64,000 nt of DNA. Origin: Longibaculum muris (GTDB lineage Bacteria; Bacillota_I; Bacilli_A; Erysipelotrichales; Coprobacillaceae). A program made the position numbers and the translations under genes. The stretch covers positions 307,671-371,670 of the forward strand of contig NZ_SMCQ01000001.1 of assembly GCF_004343035.1 (NCBI RefSeq). The letters run 5' to 3'. The notes below the pieces were generated by a model. The model ran no database searches, was not told the DNA's origin, and was given only the letters and a program-made list of their open reading frames with translations. Positions 1 to 8,174 of this stretch are shown one piece after another. The stretch's first letter is position 1; each line of letters begins with the position of its first letter.

Positions 1-95
1 TGATACTGATATGATACTAAGGAAAATACTCTCTACTATTCTTTAGACGAAAAATAAAGTGGTTTTTTAGAATAAAAAAGAAAGGTTGTGATATG

Positions 96-119
96 AAAAA
101 AGCAGGAACAAAGTCCTGC
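96..119 (-). terminator. Terminator of the XRE repressor gene
   Basis: On the minus strand a 6-bp stem (GCAGGA/TCCTGC, 102-107 with 114-119, 6-nt loop) is followed by a run of six U. It lies 13 bp beyond the stop codon of the reverse repressor gene and is a normal intrinsic terminator for it. Confidence 0.8.
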
Positions 120-131
120 AATATGTATAAG

Positions 132-635
132 TTAATCTTTAGTATGTTTATGTAACCATTCTTCTCTGTCTCTATTGTTATAAAGATTAGAAGAATATTT
201 TGGATAATTATATTTCCATTCTTCGTATTGTTCTTTGGTAATAACGCCATCCTTGAAGTTCTTAGATTCTTGTAGCCAATCACACAAAGATTCATAAAGT
301 GCTTTATGTTTAAAGAATTCATCTCTATTAAGACGAATAATCGGTTCTCCATCATCTTCATCAATGATAAGTGCGTGGGAACGTTCTAATTGAAATAAAG
401 TGTACATAGCACCATATACAGATTCGATATCAGGAATATCAATAGCCATTTCTGATACATCTAATCCATATGCAAGGCTTTCTATGACATCTTTCTTTGG
501 TTTCTTCTTGTTTGACTCATATTGAGCGATACGGACATCTGCAGAACTGAAAGGGAAACCAAGACCTTGACCTAGTTCTTTAAGTGTCTTATTTCTAAAT
601 AAACGTATTTGTTTTAAGTTTGAACCTAGTGACAT
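132..635 (-). CDS. XRE-family transcriptional repressor of the mobile element
   Basis: The 167-aa protein has an N-terminal helix-turn-helix of the XRE/Cro-CI type (about residues 5-65, with the typical RIAQYESNKKKPKKD turn that follows the recognition helix). An acidic, aromatic-rich C-terminal part may serve dimerisation. ATG at 635 is preferred because AAGGAG lies 9 nt upstream; an in-frame TTG at 644 abuts that site. It is transcribed divergently from the excisionase-integrase operon with palindromic sites in between, so it is inferred to repress both promoters, as element repressors usually do. It has no LexA-like peptidase domain. The role is inferred from fold and position. Confidence 0.8.
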   Translation of the reverse strand: MSLGSNLKQIRLFRNKTLKELGQGLGFPFSSADVRIAQYESNKKKPKKDVIESLAYGLDVSEMAIDIPDIESVYGAMYTLFQLERSHALIIDEDDGEPIIRLNRDEFFKHKALYESLCDWLQESKNFKDGVITKEQYEEWKYNYPKYSSNLYNNRDREEWLHKHTKD

Positions 636-656
636 TATTATCAACTCCTTATCCCC

Positions 657-685
657 ATTATATCAAAGTTGTTACAATACGTAAA
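657..685 (-). promoter_or_regulatory. Promoter of the XRE repressor
   Basis: Reading the minus strand, TTTACG (685-680) and TATAAT (662-657) are separated by 17 bp, 7 bp upstream of the AAGGAG site of the repressor gene. Confidence 0.6.
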
Positions 686-695
686 CATAAACTTA

Positions 696-806
696 TACTA
701 ATTAGGTTAGTAAAATACAGAACACTAACTCAAAAAGGTTAATTTATCCTTGACAATAGTAAAGTGTTGTTATATTCTTTATGTAGACCTAACCCAAATA
801 GGTTAG
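696..806. promoter_or_regulatory. Operator cluster between repressor and integrase operon
   Basis: Three related palindromes lie between the divergent genes: TACTAA-5-TTAGTA at 696-712, CTAACT-6-GGTTAA at 726-743 and CTAACC-6-GGTTAG at 789-806. They bracket the forward promoter (751-779). This is the expected arrangement for a repressor that controls the integrase operon and itself. A fourth member lies at 10031-10048. Confidence 0.65.
751..779 (+). promoter_or_regulatory. Promoter of the excisionase-integrase operon
   Basis: TTGACA (751-756), a 17-bp spacer and TATTCT (774-779) lie 45 bp before the first start codon. Operator-like palindromes lie immediately on both sides, so a bound repressor would block polymerase. 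Confidence 0.65.
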
Positions 807-824
807 AGAGAGGAGGCGAGAGAT

Positions 825-1010
825 ATGGATAATTCATTTATGGATGCACATGAGATTGTCAGTGTTACTGGTATGTCAAAAGCTTATGCATATAAGTTAA
901 TCAAACAATTAAATGAAGAACTAAGTGCTAAGGGATTTGTTACCATCCGAGGAAGAGTTAGCAGACAGTATTTTCAAGAAAGAATCTATGGATTAGGAAA
1001 GGAGGCTTAG
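825..1010 (+). CDS. Excisionase-like small helix-turn-helix protein
   Basis: The 61-aa basic protein has a single winged-helix/MerR-like HTH (MDAHEIVSVTGMSKAYAYKL), the usual form of excisionases and directionality factors next to tyrosine integrases. A strong GAGGAGG site precedes the ATG, and the stop codon is 1 bp before the integrase start. It probably binds element ends to favour excision by the integrase. The family call rests on size, HTH and position. Confidence 0.7.
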   Translation: MDNSFMDAHEIVSVTGMSKAYAYKLIKQLNEELSAKGFVTIRGRVSRQYFQERIYGLGKEA

Positions 1011-1011
1011 T

Positions 1012-2106
1012 ATGCCAGTTTACAAAGATGAAGTAAGAGGAAGTTGGTTTGTTTCATTTTATTATGAAAACGCTCAAGGCGAAAAAAAGAAGAAAATGAA
1101 AAGAGGTTTTAAAACCAAAAGAGAAGCTGAGGAGTTTATTTCAAAGTTTAAATTGGTTAATGAAAGAGATTTGGATATGAAGTTTGATGAATTCATTGAA
1201 ATCTATCTTAACGATTTATCAAATCGAATTAAAGAAAACACAATGATGACAAAAGTATATATCATCAATGATAAAATTCTTCCATTCTTTAAATTAAGAA
1301 AGATGAATGAAATTAAACCATCTCATATTATTGCTTGGCAAAATGAACTACTTGCAAGACGTGATGATGATGGTAATCCGTTCTCACCATGTTATATGAA
1401 AACAGTTCATAATCAATTAAGTGCTATTTTCAATCATGCAGTGAAGTATTATAACCTACGAGAAAATCCTGCAAGAACGGTTGGAAATATGGGGAAGGAG
1501 AAAACAAAGGAAATGGAATTTTGGACAAAAGAGGAATATTTAAAGTTCTCAGAGTCAATGTTAAAGAAAGATGGCGTTTATCAAGCGTTTGAAATGCTTT
1601 ATTGGTGTGGATTAAGACTAGGAGAGATGTTAGCATTAACACCTGCAGATTTTAACTTTACGAAAGGTACAGTTCGCATTAATAAGTCATTACAAAGACT
1701 TAAAGGTAAGGACGTAATTACTGATCCTAAGACTGAAAAGAGTAATCGTACAGTACAAATGCCTAATTTCTTGGTAGATGAAATGAAAGATTATATTCAT
1801 CGCTTATATGGGATTAAAAGAGATGAACGTATCTTCAACATCACAAAATCAGGTATGCATTATGAAATGAAACGTGGATGTAAGGAAACAAACGTGAAAA
1901 GAATTAAAATCCACTCACTAAGACATTCTCATGTCTCATTATTAATTGAAATGGGATTTAGTGCAGTTGCAATCGCTGATAGAGTTGGACATGAAAGTAT
2001 TGATATTACTTATCGTTATGCTCATTTATTTCCAACTAAAGATAAAGAAATTGCATGTAAGTTAGATTTTGAAAGAGAGGGCGAAAACAATGACACAAAA
2101 GAGTAA
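1012..2106 (+). CDS. int: Tyrosine recombinase / integrase
   Basis: The 364-aa protein has the layout of element integrases: an N-terminal arm-binding domain (about 1-55), a SAM-like core-binding domain (about 57-160) and a catalytic domain. Catalytic residues are visible as R202 (GLRLGEML), K240, H301-x-x-R304 (HSLRHSH), H327 (GHES) and Y336 (YRYAH), so the enzyme looks active. It cuts and rejoins DNA at the attachment sites through a 3'-phosphotyrosine. Its 3' end overlaps the next gene by 17 bp. The left attachment site was not found in the window, so the target is unknown. Confidence 0.93.
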   Translation: MPVYKDEVRGSWFVSFYYENAQGEKKKKMKRGFKTKREAEEFISKFKLVNERDLDMKFDEFIEIYLNDLSNRIKENTMMTKVYIINDKILPFFKLRKMNEIKPSHIIAWQNELLARRDDDGNPFSPCYMKTVHNQLSAIFNHAVKYYNLRENPARTVGNMGKEKTKEMEFWTKEEYLKFSESMLKKDGVYQAFEMLYWCGLRLGEMLALTPADFNFTKGTVRINKSLQRLKGKDVITDPKTEKSNRTVQMPNFLVDEMKDYIHRLYGIKRDERIFNITKSGMHYEMKRGCKETNVKRIKIHSLRHSHVSLLIEMGFSAVAIADRVGHESIDITYRYAHLFPTKDKEIACKLDFEREGENNDTKE

Positions 2107-2449
2107 TGATGACCAAGGCAGATTTAGAAGTAAGACTTATGGCTTTAGATTATCACCTGAAGAAAATGATGTCTTAAATCGTAAAGTAGCACTTAGCGGA
2201 ATGTCAAAACAAGATTACTTGATTGCTCATTTGGTTAATGAAGAAATTGTTGTTGAGGGTAATCCATATGTCTATCGTTCCTTGAAAAACGAACTTAACC
2301 ATTTTACTGAAACAATGAAAGAAACCAAAGATTTACAAGAACTAGAACTTGATGAGTTAGAAGTATTGGAATACGTATTAAAATTAGTTATCGCAATGAA
2401 ACATAAAAAAAGAGCACAATTCAAAACAGATATGGAGCCACGCCAATGA
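2090..2449 (+). CDS. Ribbon-helix-helix protein, MobC/relaxosome-like
   Basis: The 119-aa protein starts at ATG 2090, with GAGAGGG just upstream inside the integrase 3' end. Residues about 18-60 (YGFRLSPEENDVLNRKVAL) resemble the ribbon-helix-helix region of mobilisation accessory proteins, with a charged helical C-terminus. It overlaps the downstream primase gene by 4 bp, so the genes are probably translationally coupled. It may be a relaxosome accessory or a replication regulator. A second, clearer MobC-like protein sits beside the relaxase. Confidence 0.55.
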   Translation: MTQKSNDDQGRFRSKTYGFRLSPEENDVLNRKVALSGMSKQDYLIAHLVNEEIVVEGNPYVYRSLKNELNHFTETMKETKDLQELELDELEVLEYVLKLVIAMKHKKRAQFKTDMEPRQ

Positions 2450-3180
2450 ATCCACAATTAAATTCTGCTTTAAACTATGCTAAAGATAATTTTAAAGTAT
2501 TTCCACTAAAAGTCAATTCTAAAAGTGGTCAAGTATGTAAATCTTGGAAAGAAGAAGCTACAACTGATATCAATCAGATCTATCAATGGTTTTCTAGCAC
2601 CGACTATAATGTCGGTGTTAGAACTGGAGATGGATTGGTTGTTATTGATGTTGATAATAAAAATGGTGTAAATGGTTATAAGACAATTGAGAATTTCCTA
2701 AAGGATTTTCCTAGAACTAGAATTATTCATACTCCTAATAATGGATGGCATTTATATTTTCATGTAGATAGACCAATTGCCTGTAGAGTTGGGATATATG
2801 AAGGCATTGATATTCGTGGAGAGGGTGGATATGTTGTTGGTGCAGAGAGTGTTATTGATGGCACAAAGTATTTAGTAACTAGAGACCAACCGATATCACA
2901 AGCCAATGAGGCAGTGTATCAATTCTTAGAAGGTAGATATAAAGCAACAACAAAGACATTTCATAAAGATGAAGTCATTCAAGAAGGCAGAAGAAATGAT
3001 TATTTGTTTAGGATAGGATGTTTTATGCAGCATAAAGGACTAAATGATGAATCTATTCGAGTTTGTCTTCATAAAGAGAATGAAATGAAGTGTTGCCCAA
3101 ATTTAAGCATGAACGAAGTTAATCAGATTGTTGATAGTGTTTTGAGATACGAAAAAGGCAAACAATTGATGAGCAGGTAA
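2446..3180 (+). CDS. Bifunctional DNA primase/polymerase (PrimPol) domain protein
   Basis: The 244-aa protein matches the PrimPol domain of plasmid and phage replication proteins: VGVRTGDGLVVIDVDNKNG with the metal-binding D-x-D near residue 67, HLYFH, and DIRGEGGYVVGAES. The C-terminal 70 residues resemble a PriCT-type helical domain. It would make primers for replication of the excised element. It is followed 12 bp later by an SF3 helicase, so the two probably form one replication module split over two genes. Confidence 0.85.
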   Translation: MNPQLNSALNYAKDNFKVFPLKVNSKSGQVCKSWKEEATTDINQIYQWFSSTDYNVGVRTGDGLVVIDVDNKNGVNGYKTIENFLKDFPRTRIIHTPNNGWHLYFHVDRPIACRVGIYEGIDIRGEGGYVVGAESVIDGTKYLVTRDQPISQANEAVYQFLEGRYKATTKTFHKDEVIQEGRRNDYLFRIGCFMQHKGLNDESIRVCLHKENEMKCCPNLSMNEVNQIVDSVLRYEKGKQLMSR

Positions 3181-3192
3181 AGGGGTGTGTAA

Positions 3193-4656
3193 ATGGCAGT
3201 TGATTTATTAAAACAGATTGAAAAGAAATTGACACAACTAGAAAATAAGAATGAATTAAAAGATTATTTATTAATAGCATCAAGAAATCTTGAACATGAG
3301 GAACGTGAAGAAGTTAAAAGTAAGTTATTATCAATGGATCATTTAGGTAAATCATGGATTGATTCAATTGTTAAACAAATATCACGTGCACCTAGTGAAT
3401 ATATGATTATTGAAGAAATACTAAAGAAATATAAAATTATGTATTTAGAGGGACTTGGTCTTTATATCTATAATGGCAAGGTATGGAAGAAACAAAATGA
3501 TAATTACATGATGAAAATTATTGGAAAGCAAATGGGAAAATGGAAGATCGGAAGTAAGACAAGTTCAGTATTGAAACAATTAAAAGCAGACTGTTATGAA
3601 GAACTTCAATTTAACTTATTGCCAGCCTTTAATTTTCTAAACTGCACTCTAGATTTAACAACTGGTCAAACTCATAAACACTCTGCAGATGATTTATGTT
3701 CAATCATCATGGAGTATGATTATGACCCAAAAGCAAAGTATACGGAATGGCATAAATTCGTTATGGATATTTGTGATGATAATGTAGAACGTTATGAAAG
3801 ACTGCAGATGATGTGTGGTTATGTTTTAATGAGTGATTGCCACCTTCAAAAGAGTTTTATGTTATATGGTGAGGGTGCTAATGGCAAGAGTGTTTTCTTA
3901 AATGTTATTGAACAGGTGTTTAACAAAAATAATGTATCTTATGTTCAGTTAGATGGGCTAGGAGATAAATTTCAATTAATAGAACTCACTGATACGCTTT
4001 TAAATATTAGTACAGAATCGAAGGCAAATACAAATGGTGGAGAAGCCAATTTTAAGAAAGCAGTTGTTGGTGAAACTGTTTCTGCCTGTTATAAAAATAA
4101 AGATTTTTGTAAATTTAAACCGAGAGCTAAATTGATATTTGCATTAAATGAAATACCTTATTCAAAAGAAATCAATTATGGTTTTGTAAGACGATTATCT
4201 TACGTGAAGTTTGTAAACCAATATGTTGATGAACCTAAAGGAGCACATCAAAAGAAAGTCAATCGTAACCTAGAAAAAGAACTCATTACAAATCTATCAG
4301 GTATCTTTAACTGGTGCTATGAGGGTTATAAAAAGTTATGTGTCTTAGATAGGTTTCCAGACATTGAAGATGATTTAGATATGAAAGACTTCTTCTATGA
4401 TATGTCTTCTCCAGTGTATTCTTTCTTTAAGGATATGGAGCCATTAAGGGAACGAACATTAACACGAGATATTTATTCTCTTTATGTGTCTTGGTGTAAA
4501 AATAATTATGTCGTTCCACAAGATATATCTAATTTTTCAAAACAGTTCTCAACTGTTTCTAGTGGTGTCTATAGATATATTGATACAACAAAAAATGTTA
4601 AATTAGATGATGAAAAAATCAAGAAAGTACATTTAAGAGGATATGAACCAATCTAA
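3193..4656 (+). CDS. SF3/D5-type replicative helicase (phage/plasmid primase P4 C-terminal family)
   Basis: The 487-aa protein has a D5_N-like region (about 90-210) and an SF3 helicase core with Walker A GEGANGKS at about 225-233, followed by LNISTES and LIFALNEIPY as B and sensor motifs. SF3 helicases unwind DNA at the origin as hexamers. The upstream gene provides primase activity. AAAGGGGTG precedes the start. A palindromic array lies immediately 3', so the origin may be there. Confidence 0.85.
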   Translation: MAVDLLKQIEKKLTQLENKNELKDYLLIASRNLEHEEREEVKSKLLSMDHLGKSWIDSIVKQISRAPSEYMIIEEILKKYKIMYLEGLGLYIYNGKVWKKQNDNYMMKIIGKQMGKWKIGSKTSSVLKQLKADCYEELQFNLLPAFNFLNCTLDLTTGQTHKHSADDLCSIIMEYDYDPKAKYTEWHKFVMDICDDNVERYERLQMMCGYVLMSDCHLQKSFMLYGEGANGKSVFLNVIEQVFNKNNVSYVQLDGLGDKFQLIELTDTLLNISTESKANTNGGEANFKKAVVGETVSACYKNKDFCKFKPRAKLIFALNEIPYSKEINYGFVRRLSYVKFVNQYVDEPKGAHQKKVNRNLEKELITNLSGIFNWCYEGYKKLCVLDRFPDIEDDLDMKDFFYDMSSPVYSFFKDMEPLRERTLTRDIYSLYVSWCKNNYVVPQDISNFSKQFSTVSSGVYRYIDTTKNVKLDDEKIKKVHLRGYEPI

Positions 4657-4669
4657 AATAAATTTATAA

Positions 4670-4717
4670 ATATACCAGGTATATCGGTATACGCATATAC
4701 CAGTACACCTGGTATAT
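4670..4717. repeat. Nested inverted repeats, candidate replication origin or operator
   Basis: ATATACCAGGT (4670-4680) is repeated inverted at 4707-4717, enclosing a second palindrome GGTATA-CGCA-TATACC (4686-4701). The block sits in the 200-bp gap between the replication genes and the mobilisation genes. Dense symmetric repeats after a primase-helicase pair fit an origin or an iteron-like control site. Function is inferred only from position. Confidence 0.5.
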
Positions 4718-4784
4718 CTTGATATTTAATTACGAAATAATGATGTCTTAAAAATAACTAAAATCATGTCTCATTGTATTAGCA

Positions 4785-4835
4785 AGCAACGTATTTCGGG
4801 GATGAAATACACAAGTTAGGGTAGCCATAAAACCC
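4785..4835 (+). other. Candidate origin of transfer (oriT)
   Basis: GTATTTC (4791-4797) and GAAATAC (4804-4810) form a 7-bp inverted repeat with a 6-nt loop, followed by an unpaired stretch ACAAGTTAGGGTAGCC. The arrangement of a stem-loop followed by a nick region, about 50 bp upstream of mobC and the relaxase, is that of MOBP-type oriT sites. The nick position cannot be assigned by eye. Confidence 0.45.
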
Positions 4836-4856
4836 ACGAGAAAGGAGCTGAAGCTG

Positions 4857-5177
4857 ATGGCAAGTAGAAATAATGAAATTAAAATTAGATTAAATGATGA
4901 TGAATTGTCATTGCTAAATGACAAAGTCATCAAGTCAGGATACAGTCGTGAACGTTATATTCGTTCACTAATCAGTGGTATTGTTCCAAAAGAAAATCCA
5001 CCACTCGAATATCATAAACTCATCAATGAGTTCAATCATATTGGAGTCAATCTTAATCAGTTGGTCAAGCAATTATATAATCAGCCAGTGCTGGAAAATG
5101 ATGTCAGAACAGTCATCAATCATCTTGATGACATGATTGTAAGTCTTGATAGACAAGTGAGGTTACCAACGAAGTAA
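4857..5177 (+). CDS. mobC: MobC-family mobilisation accessory protein
   Basis: The 106-aa protein carries a ribbon-helix-helix N-terminus (IKIRLNDDELSLLNDKVI) and the MobC-like segment HKLINEFNHIGVNLNQLVKQ typical of small relaxosome proteins in Bacillota. It binds near oriT and helps open the strand for the relaxase. AGAAAGGAG precedes the ATG, and the stop codon overlaps the relaxase start (TAATG), so translation is coupled. Confidence 0.85.
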   Translation: MASRNNEIKIRLNDDELSLLNDKVIKSGYSRERYIRSLISGIVPKENPPLEYHKLINEFNHIGVNLNQLVKQLYNQPVLENDVRTVINHLDDMIVSLDRQVRLPTK

Positions 5178-6469
5178 TGGCAACAACACGTATATGGGCA
5201 GTCAGAACAAGATTAGACCATATGGTTGATTATGTATCCAATATTGAAAAAACAATAGCATTAGAAAGTGTGGTTGACTATGCAACAAATGAACGTAAAA
5301 CTCTCGCAAAGGAATATGTTTCTTGTATCAATTGTTCTTATCATGACCCTTACTTTTCAATGGTCAATACCAAGAAACAGTTCAATGATGATAAACAGAT
5401 TCTAGCATTTCATGCTTATCAGTCATTTGAAGCAGGAGAAGTTGATGCAGAGCTTGCACATAAAGTTGGTGTAGAATATGCCAAGAAATTATGGGGTGAT
5501 CGCTTTGAAGTTGTTGTTGGAACACACTTAAATACTGAGCATATTCATAATCACTTTCTAATCAATGCAACATCATTTGTTGATGGAAAACGTTACTGCA
5601 ATACAAACAAAGACATTCATAACATGAGAAATATTTCGGATGAGATTTGTAGAAAATATAATCTCTCTGTTATTGAAAATCCACAAAGAGGTGGCAAGTC
5701 AAGAGCACAATATTTCCATGAAAAGACATTAAAAGAAATGGTTAGAGAATCAATTGATTTTGCGATTAGTGTCAGCTTTACTGAAAAACAATTTCTAAAT
5801 GAATTAAAACTTGCAGGATATGAAATCAATATTACTGATAAGAATATATCAGTAAAACATCCATGTCATAACAAGTTTATTCGATTAAAATCATTAGGAA
5901 AAAGTTATACAAATGAAAGATTGATGGAAAGGATTTTAGATTTAAATAAAGAAGAAAATCAAACAATCTATAGCAAGAAATGTTTTCAAATCAAACCATA
6001 TTTTGAAAAAATGCATAAGGGAGAACTTGGAAAACTGCAACGATTGTTTCTTCATTATCAATATGTATTAGGTATTATTCCAAAGGATAATCGAATTAAA
6101 CCTAAGTATAGTGAAGAACTTCAGGAAGCAATCAGGCATATTGATGAGATATCAAATCAAACAATTCTTATCTGCAGGAATGATATTAAATCAATTGATG
6201 AACTACAAGCTTATGTCAATAAAACAGAAACCGAATTAAATAATACGATTAAACAAAGGCAGGGTTATCGCAATCAGATTCGCAGGTGTAAAGATGAGGA
6301 TGCTAAAAATATTCTAAAAGATAAAGCAAAAGCATTAACTCCTGATATAAGACGATTACAAAAAGAGATTGCCTTATGTCAGATGATTGAAAGCAGATCA
6401 TTAGAAATGAATAAATTCTTAAATGAAATTGAGAAAGATAGGAGAACAAAACAACATGAAAGATATTGA
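5177..6469 (+). CDS. Relaxase, MobA/VirD2 (MOBP) family
   Basis: The 430-aa protein has the relaxase/mobilisation nuclease N-terminal domain. The metal-binding histidine triad is visible at about 120-130 (HTEHIHNHFLIN), and the N-terminal RIWAVRTRLDHMVDYV resembles gut Bacillota relaxases. The C-terminal half is coiled-coil-rich (about 330-430). It nicks one strand at oriT and leads it into a recipient. No type IV secretion genes lie nearby, so the element would need a helper conjugation system. Confidence 0.9.
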   Translation: MATTRIWAVRTRLDHMVDYVSNIEKTIALESVVDYATNERKTLAKEYVSCINCSYHDPYFSMVNTKKQFNDDKQILAFHAYQSFEAGEVDAELAHKVGVEYAKKLWGDRFEVVVGTHLNTEHIHNHFLINATSFVDGKRYCNTNKDIHNMRNISDEICRKYNLSVIENPQRGGKSRAQYFHEKTLKEMVRESIDFAISVSFTEKQFLNELKLAGYEINITDKNISVKHPCHNKFIRLKSLGKSYTNERLMERILDLNKEENQTIYSKKCFQIKPYFEKMHKGELGKLQRLFLHYQYVLGIIPKDNRIKPKYSEELQEAIRHIDEISNQTILICRNDIKSIDELQAYVNKTETELNNTIKQRQGYRNQIRRCKDEDAKNILKDKAKALTPDIRRLQKEIALCQMIESRSLEMNKFLNEIEKDRRTKQHERY

Positions 6470-6806
6470 ATACAAAGAAGTTAATGGTTATTTATTTCCA
6501 AATTTAAAAGGACCTGAAGATGTAAAAGTAAACTCATATTTTGCAAGAATGAAAGTAAAATATTTAAAAGAAAATCATCAAGGACATTTGGTTTCGTTGA
6601 TGGCTAATAATGAATTGTCAACTTATCTTGAACAAGTAGAAAAAGAAGCTAATGAAATGTATGATAGACTTGTTGAAGAATATAAAGCTAAATGGAATGT
6701 TACAGAAGAATTGAAAATGGAAAATCAAATGAAATGGGTTCAACTAATGAACAACATTGATAATGCTGTGAAAGAAGTCATTATGAATGAACTTATTTGT
6801 ATTTAA
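6456..6806 (+). CDS. TnpV-like transposon-encoded protein
   Basis: The 116-aa protein starts at ATG 6456 (AGGAGAAC upstream) and overlaps the relaxase end by 14 bp. Its N-terminus (YLFPNLKGPED), the central LKENHQGHLVSLMANNELS and a C-terminal helix resemble the TnpV family found with mobilizable transposons and ICEs in Bacillota. Biochemical function is not known. It ends the mobilisation operon, which is followed by a terminator. Confidence 0.75.
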   Translation: MKDIEYKEVNGYLFPNLKGPEDVKVNSYFARMKVKYLKENHQGHLVSLMANNELSTYLEQVEKEANEMYDRLVEEYKAKWNVTEELKMENQMKWVQLMNNIDNAVKEVIMNELICI

Positions 6807-6811
6807 AAATG

Positions 6812-6833
6812 AGAACTCGCAAGAGTTCTTTTT
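6812..6833 (+). terminator. Terminator of the mobilisation operon
   Basis: AGAACTC-GCAA-GAGTTCT (6812-6829) followed by TTTTCT directly after the TnpV-like gene. Confidence 0.85.
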
Positions 6834-6888
6834 CTATGACCAATAAGTAATGACTTTGTTACTAAATAAGTGCATAATTAGTTTCACA

Positions 6889-6905
6889 GGGGAGGTAATC
6901 TCCCC
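6889..6905. repeat. GC-rich hairpin in the gap before the HxlR gene
   Basis: GGGGAG-GTAAT-CTCCCC is a perfect 6-bp hairpin without a U-tract on either strand, so it is not an ordinary terminator. It lies in the 145-bp gap between the mobilisation operon and the convergent HxlR gene, where nothing else is seen. It could be an insertion boundary or an RNA-stabilising hairpin. Confidence 0.4.
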
Positions 6906-6978
6906 TACAAATTTGTATTTAATGTTTTATTTGAATATCATTAAATTTCTAAATTGATTGTTATGGATGAAGAAATTA

Positions 6979-7317
6979 TTATTTTTTGTAATCATTTGGA
7001 ATATTTTCATGTCCCCATTTACATATTTCATGGAGAATTGGCATTAAAGCTTTTCCTTTTTCAGATAAACTATATTCAACTTTTGGAGGAATTTGGGGAT
7101 ATTCAACTCTATTGATTAATCCATCATTTTCCAATTCTTTAAGCTTGTCAGATAAGATTTTATGCGTTACTGCTCCTAATGCTTTTTTGATTTCACTATA
7201 ACGCATTACAGGCTTTTTCCATAGCCAAAAAAGAATATGCATTTTCCATTTTCCACCAATTACACTAATTGCATAATCAAAAGGTATAATATTGACTGTT
7301 TTACAAACATCTTCCAT
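6979..7317 (-). CDS. HxlR-family transcriptional regulator
   Basis: The 112-aa protein is a full-length HxlR/DUF24 winged-helix regulator: WKMHILFWLW, RYSEIKKALGAVTHKILSDKL, and the wing EYPQIPPKVEYSLSEKG. A single conserved-position cysteine near the N-terminus (C5) is the kind used by YodB/HypR-type members to sense quinones or disulfide stress. It is divergent from a transporter and an Old Yellow Enzyme, the usual target set of such sensors. Repression of that operon is inferred. Confidence 0.9.
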   Translation of the reverse strand: MEDVCKTVNIIPFDYAISVIGGKWKMHILFWLWKKPVMRYSEIKKALGAVTHKILSDKLKELENDGLINRVEYPQIPPKVEYSLSEKGKALMPILHEICKWGHENIPNDYKK

Positions 7318-7351
7318 AAGACACTTTCCTTTCTGATAGTCGCTATTAATA

Positions 7352-7420
7352 AAGTGCGTACTTCACAAATATTACTACTTCAATTATAATTTGATTGTAC
7401 TTAGAAGTAAACAATATTAT
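7352..7420. promoter_or_regulatory. Divergent control region with palindromic operators
   Basis: A near-palindrome AAGTGCGTACTT (7352-7363) and a perfect palindrome TACTT-AG-AAGTA (7398-7409) lie between the HxlR gene and the transporter gene. The second sits inside the spacer of a forward promoter, TTGATT (7391-7396)-18-TATTAT (7415-7420). TACT...AGTA half-sites resemble those of HxlR/YodB-type regulators, so the neighbour is the probable ligand. Confidence 0.6.
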
Positions 7421-7438
7421 GTAGAAAAGGATGATGAG

Positions 7439-8161
7439 ATGATTAACTTTACTATTTTTGCAATAACAATATTGGCTGGATTTATTCAAAGTGTTTCTGG
7501 ATTTGGTGCAGGTATTGTTATTATGAGTATTTTGCCATATTTTTTTAGTGTTTTACAGGCTTCTGCGATATGTAATTTTATAAGTATATTTTTATGTGCA
7601 TTACTTACATATCGGTATAGAAATTTTGTACAAAAGCAATATATTCCTTTGCCCGGATTGTTTTTTATAGGAGGAGCTACTTTAGCTATATATATTTCTA
7701 CTGGGTTAGATGTTCGATTCTTAAAATTAATCTTAGGCTTATTTCTCATATTTTTAGCTGTATACTTTGTATTGTTTAGTCATAAGGTAAGCATAAAAGC
7801 TAATTATATTACTATGTTTATATGTGGGTTTATATCTGGTGTATGTGATGGTTTATTCAGCATTGGTGGGCCATTAATGGTATTATTCTTCTTATCACTT
7901 ACGAAAAGTAAAGAAGAATATTTAGGAACAATGTCGGCATTTTTATTAATTGTATGTTGTTATAATTTAGGATTAAGAATATATTGGAATATCTTTACAA
8001 TTGAATTATTACCTTATTCTATATTAGGAGTTATTGCTGTATATATTGGCTTAAAATTAGGTAATAAAGTAGTAGATAAAATCGATGATGAGTTATTGAA
8101 AAAATTAACATACGGATTAATTGCAATTTCAGGACTTATTACATTTATATCTACAATATAA
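7439..8161 (+). CDS. TauE/SafE-family membrane transporter
   Basis: The 240-aa protein is almost wholly hydrophobic, with 7-8 predicted membrane segments. It shows the duplicated glycine-rich family signature: FIQSVSGFGAGIVIM near the N-terminus and ISGVCDGLFSIGGPLMVLFF in the second half. TauE/SafE proteins export sulfite, sulfonates or other organic anions. ATG 7439 is chosen because AAAAGG lies 8-9 nt upstream; an upstream in-frame TTG at 7391 overlaps the promoter. It precedes the OYE gene by 13 bp, so both are probably one HxlR-controlled operon. Confidence 0.85.
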   Translation: MINFTIFAITILAGFIQSVSGFGAGIVIMSILPYFFSVLQASAICNFISIFLCALLTYRYRNFVQKQYIPLPGLFFIGGATLAIYISTGLDVRFLKLILGLFLIFLAVYFVLFSHKVSIKANYITMFICGFISGVCDGLFSIGGPLMVLFFLSLTKSKEEYLGTMSAFLLIVCCYNLGLRIYWNIFTIELLPYSILGVIAVYIGLKLGNKVVDKIDDELLKKLTYGLIAISGLITFISTI

Positions 8162-8174
8162 GGAGGAAAATACA

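Noticed and set aside
2446-4656. PrimPol and SF3 helicase genes as a satellite phage
   Set aside because: They are followed by oriT, MobC and relaxase and no packaging gene is present, so a mobilizable element fits better.
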